From NCBI RefSeq assembly GCF_027924145.1, contig NZ_BRVP01000003.1, positions 124,001-188,000 of the forward strand: 64,000 bases of DNA. Reading direction: 5' to 3'. The DNA comes from Neptunitalea chrysea. Lineage in GTDB: Bacteria > Bacteroidota > Bacteroidia > Flavobacteriales > Flavobacteriaceae. The translations under genes were made by a program, and so were the position numbers. The notes under the pieces were generated by a model. The model saw only the letters and a list, made by a program, of their open reading frames with translations, did no database searches and was not told the DNA's origin. Shown here piece after piece: positions 36,034 to 43,397 of this stretch; within the stretch, counting starts at the first letter, position 1; each line of letters opens with the position of its first letter.

Positions 36034-36414
36034 TTATAATATTCCATTAGGTGGATGAAAAATGCATTGTGCATTTTGGTAAGAATAAGAATTTCTATAA
36101 GCAGTTTCCTGTATAGAGATGGGTTTATGAAAAGGAAACTGATATGTTGTTTTTGTAGGTAAACAATAGGTCAATTCTCGGGTTAACTCAATCTTTGGTT
36201 CATTTTGAGAGTTGGTATCGGAACTTTTAGTTACTTTTTTTAATTGACATTTACCATCGCAATGCATTTTGGGTTTGTCTTTATTTTCACAAAAACGTTC
36301 AATAAATCCTTTGGGGTCAATGGTGTAGTAACTAAATACAATAGTAGGGCGTACAATATAAAATATCATTGTAGATAATGCTAGTATTGCGATAATGGAA
36401 CGCCCTAATTTCAT
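36034..36414 (-). CDS. Small Cys-containing membrane protein paired with the copper receptor
   Basis: 126 aa from the ATG at 36414 (MKLGRSIIAILALSTMIFYIV, an N-terminal signal or anchor). It then has CENKDKPKMHCDGKCQLKK (about 43-61), a spaced Cys set that looks metal-binding, and a polar tail with further Cys. The longer ORF start at 36447 is rejected because the -7 element lies inside it. Similar small proteins accompany copper-type TonB receptors in Bacteroidetes, but the function is not established. The -7 element ends 5 bases before the ATG, so the mRNA should be leaderless or nearly so. Confidence 0.7.
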   Translation of the reverse strand: MKLGRSIIAILALSTMIFYIVRPTIVFSYYTIDPKGFIERFCENKDKPKMHCDGKCQLKKVTKSSDTNSQNEPKIELTRELTYCLPTKTTYQFPFHKPISIQETAYRNSYSYQNAQCIFHPPNGIL

Positions 36415-36419
36415 AAATG

Positions 36420-36464
36420 CAAAATTAGGAATCTTAACAGTAACCAAAGGTAATCTTTGTTACA
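36420..36464 (-). promoter_or_regulatory. Crp/Fnr-type operator and promoter of the copper-receptor operon
   Basis: On the minus strand: TGTAACAAAGATTACC (36464-36449) and -7 element TAATTTTG (36427-36420), 45 bp overall. The promoter-distal half is perfect and the proximal half has one core mismatch. Its centre lies 36 bp from that of the divergent cydA operator. Confidence 0.65.
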
Positions 36465-36484
36465 TTTTTGGTACTTTTACTGCA

Positions 36485-36529
36485 TGTAACCTAGGTTGCA
36501 AAAAGAGGAATTTATATATAGTACATTTG
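36485..36529 (+). promoter_or_regulatory. Crp/Fnr-type operator and promoter of cydAB
   Basis: TGTAACCTAGGTTGCA (36485-36500; one core mismatch in the proximal half) and -7 element TACATTTG (36522-36529), 45 bp overall. The ATG is 33 bp downstream of the -7 element. Confidence 0.7.
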
Positions 36530-36561
36530 GCTAATACTTCACACAGATAATTTCATTTATT

Positions 36562-37890
36562 ATGGAAGACATGCTTTTTTATGACCGGATTCAATTTGCC
36601 TTCACAATAACATTCCATTATTTATTTCCTCAGTTGACCATGGGGTTATCTTTAATGATTGTATGGTTTAAGTGGAAGTTTTTGAGATCTAACGACGAGA
36701 AATACAACGACGCGGCAAAATTTTGGATGAAGATATTTGCGTTGAATTTTGCAATGGGAGTTGTTACAGGAATTCCAATGGAATTTCAGTTTGGAACAAA
36801 CTGGGCTAAATTTTCTGAACTTACTGGAGGTATTATAGGGCAAACGCTGGCAATGGAAGGGATGTTCTCGTTCTTTTTAGAGTCGTCCTTCTTGGGATTG
36901 TTTTTGTTCGGAGAAAAATTATTAGGACATAAATTACACTTTGTAACAGGATTCTTAGTCTTTTTGGGCTCTTGGGCAAGTGGGTTTTTAATTATAGCAA
37001 CCCATTCATGGATGCAGTATCCGGTAGGGTATGAAATCTTGGATAATGGGAAATTTGTATTGACTAATTTTGGCGCATTGTTCTCTAATCCTTGGTTATG
37101 GCCTTCTTTCCTACATAATCAAATGGCTTCTATTGTTACTAGCTCTTTTGTAGTAGCGGCTTTTGGAGCCTTTTATCTATTAAACAATAAACATAAAGAG
37201 TTTGGGAAGTTGTTTGTAAAAACTGGGGTAGTTTTTGGTGTAATTTCTTCTATTTTGGTAGCGTTTCCAACAGGAGATTTAACGGCTAAAAATGTGGTTA
37301 AGCATCAGCCTGTAACTTTTGCTGCTATGGAAGGTATTTTTGAAACCGAAGAAGGAGGTTCTGAGATTGTATTGATAGGACAACCTAATATTCAGGATAA
37401 GAAACTAGATAACAAAATTGCAGTGCCTAATTTCTTAAGCTTTCTTACGTATCAACAATGGGATGCTGAGGTTAAAGGGTTAAATGAGTTTAATCAAGAA
37501 GATTACCCAACCAATATACCTGGCTTGTATTATGGATATCACATTATGGTAGGTTTAGGGACTATATTTATTGGATTAATGCTGTTAGCGTCTTTCTTAA
37601 TGTGGCGCAAGAAACTGTTTAAAACACAATGGGTACTTTGGATATTGATGTTTATGCTGCCTTTCCCTTATATAGCAAATACAATGGGATGGTATACGGC
37701 AGAATTAGGGAGACAACCTTGGCTGGTTTATAATTTATTAAGAACAACAGAAGGAGCTTCACCAACGGTGTCTTCAGGTAATACACTTTTCACCTTACTT
37801 GGGTTTGTTGGGTTGTATTTACTATTGGGTATGTTGTTTTTAATATTAGTAGGTAAAATTGTTAACAAGGGTCCACACCCTGCAAAATAA
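36562..37890 (+). CDS. cydA: Cytochrome bd quinol oxidase subunit I
   Basis: A 442-aa membrane protein. Heme ligands and channel residues match the family: H19 (ITFHYLFPQ), H185 (LHNQMAS), and E99 and E107 (AMEGMFSFFLESS). The C-terminal quinone-side motif GRQPW is present. The quinol-binding Q-loop is of the short type, which explains the length (E. coli CydA is longer). It reduces oxygen with high affinity. It pairs with cydB 5 bp downstream and is driven by the shared operator, consistent with low-oxygen or sulfide-stress use, because bd oxidases resist sulfide and NO. Confidence 0.94.
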   Translation: MEDMLFYDRIQFAFTITFHYLFPQLTMGLSLMIVWFKWKFLRSNDEKYNDAAKFWMKIFALNFAMGVVTGIPMEFQFGTNWAKFSELTGGIIGQTLAMEGMFSFFLESSFLGLFLFGEKLLGHKLHFVTGFLVFLGSWASGFLIIATHSWMQYPVGYEILDNGKFVLTNFGALFSNPWLWPSFLHNQMASIVTSSFVVAAFGAFYLLNNKHKEFGKLFVKTGVVFGVISSILVAFPTGDLTAKNVVKHQPVTFAAMEGIFETEEGGSEIVLIGQPNIQDKKLDNKIAVPNFLSFLTYQQWDAEVKGLNEFNQEDYPTNIPGLYYGYHIMVGLGTIFIGLMLLASFLMWRKKLFKTQWVLWILMFMLPFPYIANTMGWYTAELGRQPWLVYNLLRTTEGASPTVSSGNTLFTLLGFVGLYLLLGMLFLILVGKIVNKGPHPAK

Positions 37891-37895
37891 GAGCT

Positions 37896-38972
37896 ATGGA
37901 GTTATTTTGGTATGTTGTTTTAATGTTTATGTTGGCCATGTACGTAGTTTTAGATGGCTATGATTTTGGAGCCGGAATTATTCATTTGTTCTTTGGTAAA
38001 AAAGAAGAAGATAAAAAGGCAATTGTAAACGCTATAGGACCCTTTTGGGATGCCAATGAAGTTTGGATTATAGCAGCAGGAGGGGTGTTGTTTTTTGCCT
38101 TTCCAACCTTATATGCCTCTTCTTTTAGTGGGTTTTATCTACCTTTAATAATGATTTTATGGCTACTTATTTTTAGAGCTATAGGACTAGAATTACGAGG
38201 GCAGGTGCATAACCCAATATGGGAAAAAATATGGGATAAAGCTTTTGGTGTTGCTAGCTTATTATTAGCGTTATTTTTTGGTATTGCTTTAGGGAATGTA
38301 GTTAGAGGTGTAAACTTAGGAATGGTAGAAAACGGGGTGTCTGCTTACGAAGCCCATTATTTCTTTTTACCCTTATGGAATCCTACGTTTAACCCTATGG
38401 CGCAGCATCAAGGAATTATAGATTGGTTTACTATTCTGTTAGGTATTATAGCCGTTGTTATTTTAACGATGCATGGTGCTAACTGGGTAATCTTTAAAAC
38501 AAATTCATCTTTAAATGAACGCTTAAAGAAACTTGTTTTCCGATTGAATTTTGTGCTACTCGGATTAATAGTTATTTCCGTTTCGGTATGGCATATTATA
38601 GATCCGTATCCGTTTTGGAATTTTATTGAAGAACCATGGTTATTCATATTTCCATTAATTATGCTAACAGGTTTATTCGGAATGTTTAAAGTAAGAACCT
38701 TTAAAAAGGATATTTACGGGTTTTTATTTTCAAGTTTGTTTTTGTTCGGAGGATTTGCTTCTACAGCAGCATCTATTTTTCCGGAATTGCTTCCATCTAC
38801 AAATGAGGTAAACCCGTCTTTAACTATTTACAATGTGGCAGCAGATGAGTATGGTTTAGGAGTTGGAGTAAGTTGGTTTATTGTTGCGGCTATATTGGTG
38901 GTTGTTTATTTTGTAATACAACACAAAGTGTTTAAAGGTAAAATGGATGATATTGGTTATGGAGAACATTAA
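37896..38972 (+). CDS. cydB: Cytochrome bd quinol oxidase subunit II
   Basis: A 358-aa membrane protein with about 8 helices. It has the conserved N-terminal ...VVLDGYDFGAGIIHL and GPFWDANEVWIIAAGGVLFFAFP, family hallmarks, and ends ...VVYFVIQHKVFKGK. It is the partner of CydA in the two-subunit oxidase. It lies 5 bp after cydA. A terminator follows at 39076. No cydX-like small ORF was noticed. Confidence 0.94.
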   Translation: MELFWYVVLMFMLAMYVVLDGYDFGAGIIHLFFGKKEEDKKAIVNAIGPFWDANEVWIIAAGGVLFFAFPTLYASSFSGFYLPLIMILWLLIFRAIGLELRGQVHNPIWEKIWDKAFGVASLLLALFFGIALGNVVRGVNLGMVENGVSAYEAHYFFLPLWNPTFNPMAQHQGIIDWFTILLGIIAVVILTMHGANWVIFKTNSSLNERLKKLVFRLNFVLLGLIVISVSVWHIIDPYPFWNFIEEPWLFIFPLIMLTGLFGMFKVRTFKKDIYGFLFSSLFLFGGFASTAASIFPELLPSTNEVNPSLTIYNVAADEYGLGVGVSWFIVAAILVVVYFVIQHKVFKGKMDDIGYGEH

Positions 38973-39075
38973 AAAACTAAGGTGCAAATGTTGCTGAACC
39001 TAAAAATAAACAGCGATATTTTTAAGTTGTAATTTAAAAGTATTTCTGTACGATAAAATTATTTATTGGTTATAG

Positions 39076-39106
39076 AGAGGCTGTCTGTGAGGATAGCCTC
39101 TTTTTT
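39076..39106 (+). terminator. Terminator after cydAB
   Basis: AGAGGCT / AGCCTCT stem, 12-base loop, then TTTTT. It separates cydAB from the next promoter. Confidence 0.8.
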
Positions 39107-39127
39107 GTATCCTATGTTACTAACCTA

Positions 39128-39172
39128 CGTAACATGAGTTACTTAAAATGTAGTGTAGCCAGATTATCTTTG
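39128..39172 (+). promoter_or_regulatory. Crp/Fnr-type operator and promoter of the SQR-like gene
   Basis: CGTAACATGAGTTACT (39128-39143) and -7 element TATCTTTG (39165-39172), 45 bp overall. An extra half-site pair (GTTAC...GTAAC) just upstream overlaps the left arm. Confidence 0.75.
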
Positions 39173-39191
39173 AGGAAACAAATCAAATAAT

Positions 39192-40655
39192 ATGGCAACA
39201 GTTGTAGTATTGGGCGCTGGTATAGCGGGGCACACTGCTGCTTCTCACTTGAGAAGAAAGTTGGGAAAGGAGCACAAGATTGTAGTGGTTTCTCCTAACA
39301 GTAATTACCAATGGGTGCCTTCTAATATATGGGTTGGAATAGGAAGAATGAAGTCTGATGATGTTATTTTTCCATTAGCCCCCTTATACAAAAAGAAAGG
39401 AATAGATTTTAAACAGGCGAAGGCTGTGTCTTTTCATCCTGAAGGAGATATAGAAGAAACTAAACCGTATGTGTTAATAGAGTATGTATTGGGAGATGCT
39501 AAAGGACAACAAGAAAAGGCTACCTATGATTATTTAATTAATGCAACGGGACCTAAGTTAGCTTTTGACCAAACAGAGGGTTTATTACCAGGAACTAATA
39601 AAACGTTTTCGGTTTGTACCTATGGACATGCATCACATGCTTCGGAGGCTTTACATAAACTGATTGCCGAAATGAAAGCTTCTCCTGATAAAAAGATAAA
39701 GATAGTTATTGGCACAGGGCATCCTAAGGCTACTTGTCAGGGTGCTGCATTTGAATATATCCTAAATGTTGAACGAGAACTTCAAAAGTTTAAAGTACGA
39801 GACCAGGCAGAAATTGTGTGGCTTTCTAATGAATACAAATTAGGAGACTTTGGTATGGATGGTATGTTGCTTACCTATGATGGTATGTACATAAGGTCTC
39901 ACGAACTGGTAGAAATGATTTTTGAAGATCGTGGTATTAAATGGATTTTGGGAGCGGGTGCAACCAAAGTAGAAGATGGTTTGGTGCACTATGAAACGTT
40001 GGATGGAAAAAAAGGAACAGAAACCTATGATTTTGGTATGTTGATACCGGCTTTTTCAGGTCATGGTTTTAAAGCTTATGATAAACAAGGAGCAGATGTG
40101 ACAGATAAATTGTTTAAAGGATTCATGATTGTAGATGCCGATTATACCCTTAAACCTTACGAAGAATGGAAGGTTGAAGATTGGCCTGAAACATATCAGA
40201 ATCCTTCTTATAAAAATATTTTTGCACCGGGTATTGCTTTTGCCCCCCCGCATAGTATTTCTAAACCGCGTAAGAGTACTACAGGAATGGATATATTTCC
40301 ATCGCCACCAAGAACAGGTATGCCATCGGGGATTACGGCAAAATTGGTAGCCGATAATATAATAGATACCATTGAAAGTGGTAAAGAGTCTTTAACCCAT
40401 AAAGGATCGTTGGGTAATATGGGAGCTGCTTGTATTGCTTCTGCCGGGTTTGGAAATACCAAGGGTAGTGGAGTTAGTATTACTACCTTCCCTATTGTAC
40501 CTGATTATGAAAAATATCCAGACTCAGACGGTAGACATATAGATAAGACATTTGGTGATATTGGTTTGGCCGGACATTGGGTGAAATTGGCATTGCATTA
40601 TGCCTTCTTGTACAAAGCAAAAATGAAACCTTTTTGGTGGTTAATACCCGAATAA
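39192..40655 (+). CDS. Sulfide:quinone oxidoreductase-like FAD protein
   Basis: A 487-aa flavoprotein. The FAD-binding GAGIAGHTAASHLRR lies at 8-22. The region SNYQWVPSNIWVGIG (37-51) matches the SQR segment that reads PxYxxxPxxxxVxxG. Candidate redox Cys are C142 (SVCTYGHAS), C182 (KATCQGAAFEY) and C414 (GAACIASAG). The C-terminal part is amphipathic, as in membrane-bound SQR. It would oxidise sulfide and reduce quinone, feeding the bd oxidase encoded just upstream. It shares the regulon operator. The exact SQR type cannot be fixed from sequence alone. Confidence 0.83.
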   Translation: MATVVVLGAGIAGHTAASHLRRKLGKEHKIVVVSPNSNYQWVPSNIWVGIGRMKSDDVIFPLAPLYKKKGIDFKQAKAVSFHPEGDIEETKPYVLIEYVLGDAKGQQEKATYDYLINATGPKLAFDQTEGLLPGTNKTFSVCTYGHASHASEALHKLIAEMKASPDKKIKIVIGTGHPKATCQGAAFEYILNVERELQKFKVRDQAEIVWLSNEYKLGDFGMDGMLLTYDGMYIRSHELVEMIFEDRGIKWILGAGATKVEDGLVHYETLDGKKGTETYDFGMLIPAFSGHGFKAYDKQGADVTDKLFKGFMIVDADYTLKPYEEWKVEDWPETYQNPSYKNIFAPGIAFAPPHSISKPRKSTTGMDIFPSPPRTGMPSGITAKLVADNIIDTIESGKESLTHKGSLGNMGAACIASAGFGNTKGSGVSITTFPIVPDYEKYPDSDGRHIDKTFGDIGLAGHWVKLALHYAFLYKAKMKPFWWLIPE

Positions 40656-40676
40656 TGAGCATTAAACTTAAGTAGT

Positions 40677-40811
40677 ATGGCAAAGCGATTATCAAAAGCA
40701 AAAAAAGCACGGATGCACAATCCGATACTTCAACTTTGGAAGTTTATTTATTTAAATCTAAAAATAATGAAAATAGTTACTGGAGGGCATGGTGGTACCC
40801 GAAAAGTATAA
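40677..40811 (+). CDS. 44-aa basic protein downstream of the SQR-like gene
   Basis: A short ORF encoding a Lys/Arg-rich start (MAKRLSKAKKARMHNP), a hydrophobic middle (ILQLWKFIYLNLKIM, a possible membrane-surface helix) and the ending VTGGHGGTRKV. It starts 22 bp after the SQR stop and runs to 48 bp before a strong terminator, so it belongs to the same transcript. The composition, the clear frame and the Gly-His-Gly-Gly end suggest a real small protein, perhaps a membrane-associated partner of the flavoprotein. No family name is claimed. Confidence 0.6.
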   Translation: MAKRLSKAKKARMHNPILQLWKFIYLNLKIMKIVTGGHGGTRKV

Positions 40812-40859
40812 GGTTATATCTTGATTCGTTTTTTTATTTTATGTATGGTTGTATTTATA

Positions 40860-40890
40860 AAAGCTCCCTACTTTATAGGGGAGCTTTTTA
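40860..40890 (+). terminator. Terminator after the SQR unit
   Basis: AAAGCTCCC / GGGAGCTTT stem with a 10-base loop and T-run. Confidence 0.85.
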
Positions 40891-40912
40891 TGTATCTAAT
40901 GTTACACAAGCC

Positions 40913-40957
40913 AGTAACAACGGTTACTGACTCACATGCATGAAGCTTCTATTTTTG
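40913..40957 (+). promoter_or_regulatory. Crp/Fnr-type operator and promoter of the RND efflux operon
   Basis: Perfect dyad AGTAACAACGGTTACT (40913-40928) and -7 element TATTTTTG (40950-40957), 45 bp overall, with the ATG 25 bp beyond. Confidence 0.8.
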
Positions 40958-40981
40958 TGAAAGAATTTAGAATAGAAGCAA

Positions 40982-42286
40982 ATGAAATACATAGCAAGTT
41001 TATTTTTAGTTGGATTATTGTTCAATATCGGATATGGACAAGACACCTTGTCTATATCCGGAACAATGATTAAAGAAAAACTGAGGTTAGAAAACCTACA
41101 GTTAAAAATTTCAGAAAAGAACTATGAAGGAGCGAAAGCCAATTATCAGCAATCAAACTCCTTATTCCTTCCTTCAGTGTCGATATCACATACCGCAGTC
41201 TTTACAAACAATCCTTTAATGGCATTTGGCTCTAAACTAAATCAGGAAATTTTAACGCAGAACGATTTTAATCCTGCTTTATTAAATGATCCTGATGAGG
41301 TTCAAAATTATGCCACTAAAGTTGAGGTCTTACAACCCCTTATAAATGTAGATGGTATATATGCAAGAAAAGCAGCTAAGGCTAAAATGAGTGCTTTTGA
41401 AATGCAAAGTGGCCGCACGCAAGAATATCTGGAATTTGAGGGGACGAAAGCATATATGCAATTACAAGTTGCTTACAAAGCGGTAGCAGTGTTAGAGAAG
41501 GCTAAGAAAACAGCAGATGCCAATTTAAAATTAATTACTGATTATTATAACCAAGGGTTAGTAAAGCAAACCGATGTGTTAAGCGTTAAGGTACGTGTAA
41601 ACGAAGTTGCTAATCAGTTGCAATATGCAAAAAGTAATGTACAGAACGCTTCTGATTATTTAGCCTTTTTAATGGGGGAAGATGGTAACGGAGTGTACAA
41701 ACCAGAACAAGATTTAGAAGAAGCAATAGATGTTGAAATTCCAGCTAATACCGTGCCAGAAAGTAGAAAGGATATTCAAGCAATGGAACTCTCTACAGAT
41801 GCTTATAGAAGCATGATGCAATCGGGTAACATGAGTTTGTTGCCACGTTTGAATGCTTTTGGAAGCTACGAATTATATGACGATGAGATTTTCCAAACAG
41901 GTGCAAAAGGATACACTTTTGGGGCACAGTTATCATGGGATGTTTTTGATGGGTATAAATCTTTAGCGAAAGCGAAGAAAGCAAAATTAGATTACCAGAA
42001 GGCTACCTTAGAAATGGAACAATACAAGGCTAAAAGCCAGTTAGAATTAAATAAAACGTCAAGACAACTAACCGATGCCGAAAATAATGTGTATTTATCT
42101 GAAGAAGCGTTAGCGCAAAGTAAAGAAGCTTACAGAATACTTCATAACCGTTTTGAAGAAGGATTAGAAAAAACCACCGATTTGTTACATGCAGAAACTA
42201 AAATGTTTCAAAAAGAATTTGAATACTTACAATCGGTATTTCAATACAATACAACAAAATCATACATACAATTTTTAACTAAATAG
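40982..42286 (+). CDS. TolC-family outer membrane efflux protein
   Basis: A 434-aa protein with a signal peptide (ending NIGYGQ, cut near residue 19). It has two TolC-type helical repeats: long coiled segments ending with DxxLSxKxRVNE-like (TDVLSVKVRVNEVANQL) and FEEGLEKTTDLLHAETK. It forms the outer-membrane channel of the tripartite pump with the next two genes. First gene of the operon, 5 bp before the adaptor gene. Confidence 0.92.
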   Translation: MKYIASLFLVGLLFNIGYGQDTLSISGTMIKEKLRLENLQLKISEKNYEGAKANYQQSNSLFLPSVSISHTAVFTNNPLMAFGSKLNQEILTQNDFNPALLNDPDEVQNYATKVEVLQPLINVDGIYARKAAKAKMSAFEMQSGRTQEYLEFEGTKAYMQLQVAYKAVAVLEKAKKTADANLKLITDYYNQGLVKQTDVLSVKVRVNEVANQLQYAKSNVQNASDYLAFLMGEDGNGVYKPEQDLEEAIDVEIPANTVPESRKDIQAMELSTDAYRSMMQSGNMSLLPRLNAFGSYELYDDEIFQTGAKGYTFGAQLSWDVFDGYKSLAKAKKAKLDYQKATLEMEQYKAKSQLELNKTSRQLTDAENNVYLSEEALAQSKEAYRILHNRFEEGLEKTTDLLHAETKMFQKEFEYLQSVFQYNTTKSYIQFLTK

Positions 42287-42291
42287 AAAAG

Positions 42292-43371
42292 ATGAGACAA
42301 TTAACAATAATTATAGCAATAGTAGCTGTGTTACAACTTACGGTGAGTTGTGGAGGTGATGAAAAAAAGGCAATGGTTACCGATGTAACGCCAGTAAATG
42401 TAACCATTAGTGAAACTGTAAATTCAGAAGATGCCCCAAGCTTAGTTGCCAGTGGTAAAATTGAAGCTGAACAAAGTGCGAACTTAAGTACTAGAATGAT
42501 GGGCTATGTGAACGATGTAAAAGTAAAAGTTGGAGATAAAGTAAGTAAAGGACAGTTATTAGTAAGCATTAATAATAGTGATTTAGTTGCAAAGAAAGCT
42601 CAGGCAGAGGCAGGAGTGTTACAAGCACAAGCAGGTTATGGTAATGCTGCTAAAGATTACAAGCGTTTTAAAACGCTTTTTGCACAAAACAGTGCTTCGC
42701 AGAAAGAATTAGACGATATGACTTCTCGTTATGAAATGGCAAAAGCTGGTTTAGAAGTAGCACAGCAAATGAAGAAAGAGGTAGTGGCTCAATTTACTTA
42801 TACTAATATTTCTGCACCATTTTCTGGAGTAGTCACTAACAAGTTTGTAAAAGAAGGCGATATGGCCAATCCCGGAATGCCATTGGTGAGTATAGAATCA
42901 CCATCTAAATTACAGGTTACTGCGATGGTTTCTGAATCTCAAATCGATAAAATAGAAACCGGAATGAAGGTGAAAGTAATGGTGAAATCTGTAGCGGCTA
43001 TTTTAGGCGGAACCGTTTCTGAAGTAAGTATGTCTGCAAAAAATACAGGAGGTCAATTTTTAGTAAAAGTTGATATTACCGAAGCACCAGAGTCTATTTT
43101 ACCTGGAATGTATGTAAACGTAAAATTTCCGGTAACAGAAGGTGCTAAAGCAGCAACAGTTTATGTGCCTAAAGAGGCACTAATTCAAAGAGGACAATTA
43201 ACAGGTATTTATACCATAAGTAGCCAGCAAACAGCAGTGTTAAGATGGTTACGATTGGGTAAAACCTTTGGAGATAAGGTAGAAATACTTTCAGGATTAT
43301 CTGCCGATGAGCAGTACATAGTAAAAGCAGAAGGGAAACTTTACAACGGAGTTAACGTAACTATTAAGTAA
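42292..43371 (+). CDS. RND efflux periplasmic adaptor (lipoprotein)
   Basis: A 359-aa membrane fusion protein with a lipobox (QLTVSC, C20). The biotinyl-lipoyl halves are visible (MMGYVNDVKVKVGDKVSKGQLLVSI and YTNISAPFSGVVTNKFVKEGDMANPGMPLVSI), with a helical hairpin between them (about 95-160) and a beta-barrel plus membrane-proximal domain after. It links the pump to the TolC channel. The next gene starts 27 bp downstream. Confidence 0.92.
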   Translation: MRQLTIIIAIVAVLQLTVSCGGDEKKAMVTDVTPVNVTISETVNSEDAPSLVASGKIEAEQSANLSTRMMGYVNDVKVKVGDKVSKGQLLVSINNSDLVAKKAQAEAGVLQAQAGYGNAAKDYKRFKTLFAQNSASQKELDDMTSRYEMAKAGLEVAQQMKKEVVAQFTYTNISAPFSGVVTNKFVKEGDMANPGMPLVSIESPSKLQVTAMVSESQIDKIETGMKVKVMVKSVAAILGGTVSEVSMSAKNTGGQFLVKVDITEAPESILPGMYVNVKFPVTEGAKAATVYVPKEALIQRGQLTGIYTISSQQTAVLRWLRLGKTFGDKVEILSGLSADEQYIVKAEGKLYNGVNVTIK

Positions 43372-43397
43372 GACAATCATCTTTAAATTTAAGTAGT

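Noticed and set aside
36415-36447. Longer start of the copper-associated small protein
   Set aside because: Its promoter -7 element would lie inside the coding region; the ATG at 36414 begins a normal signal/anchor sequence.
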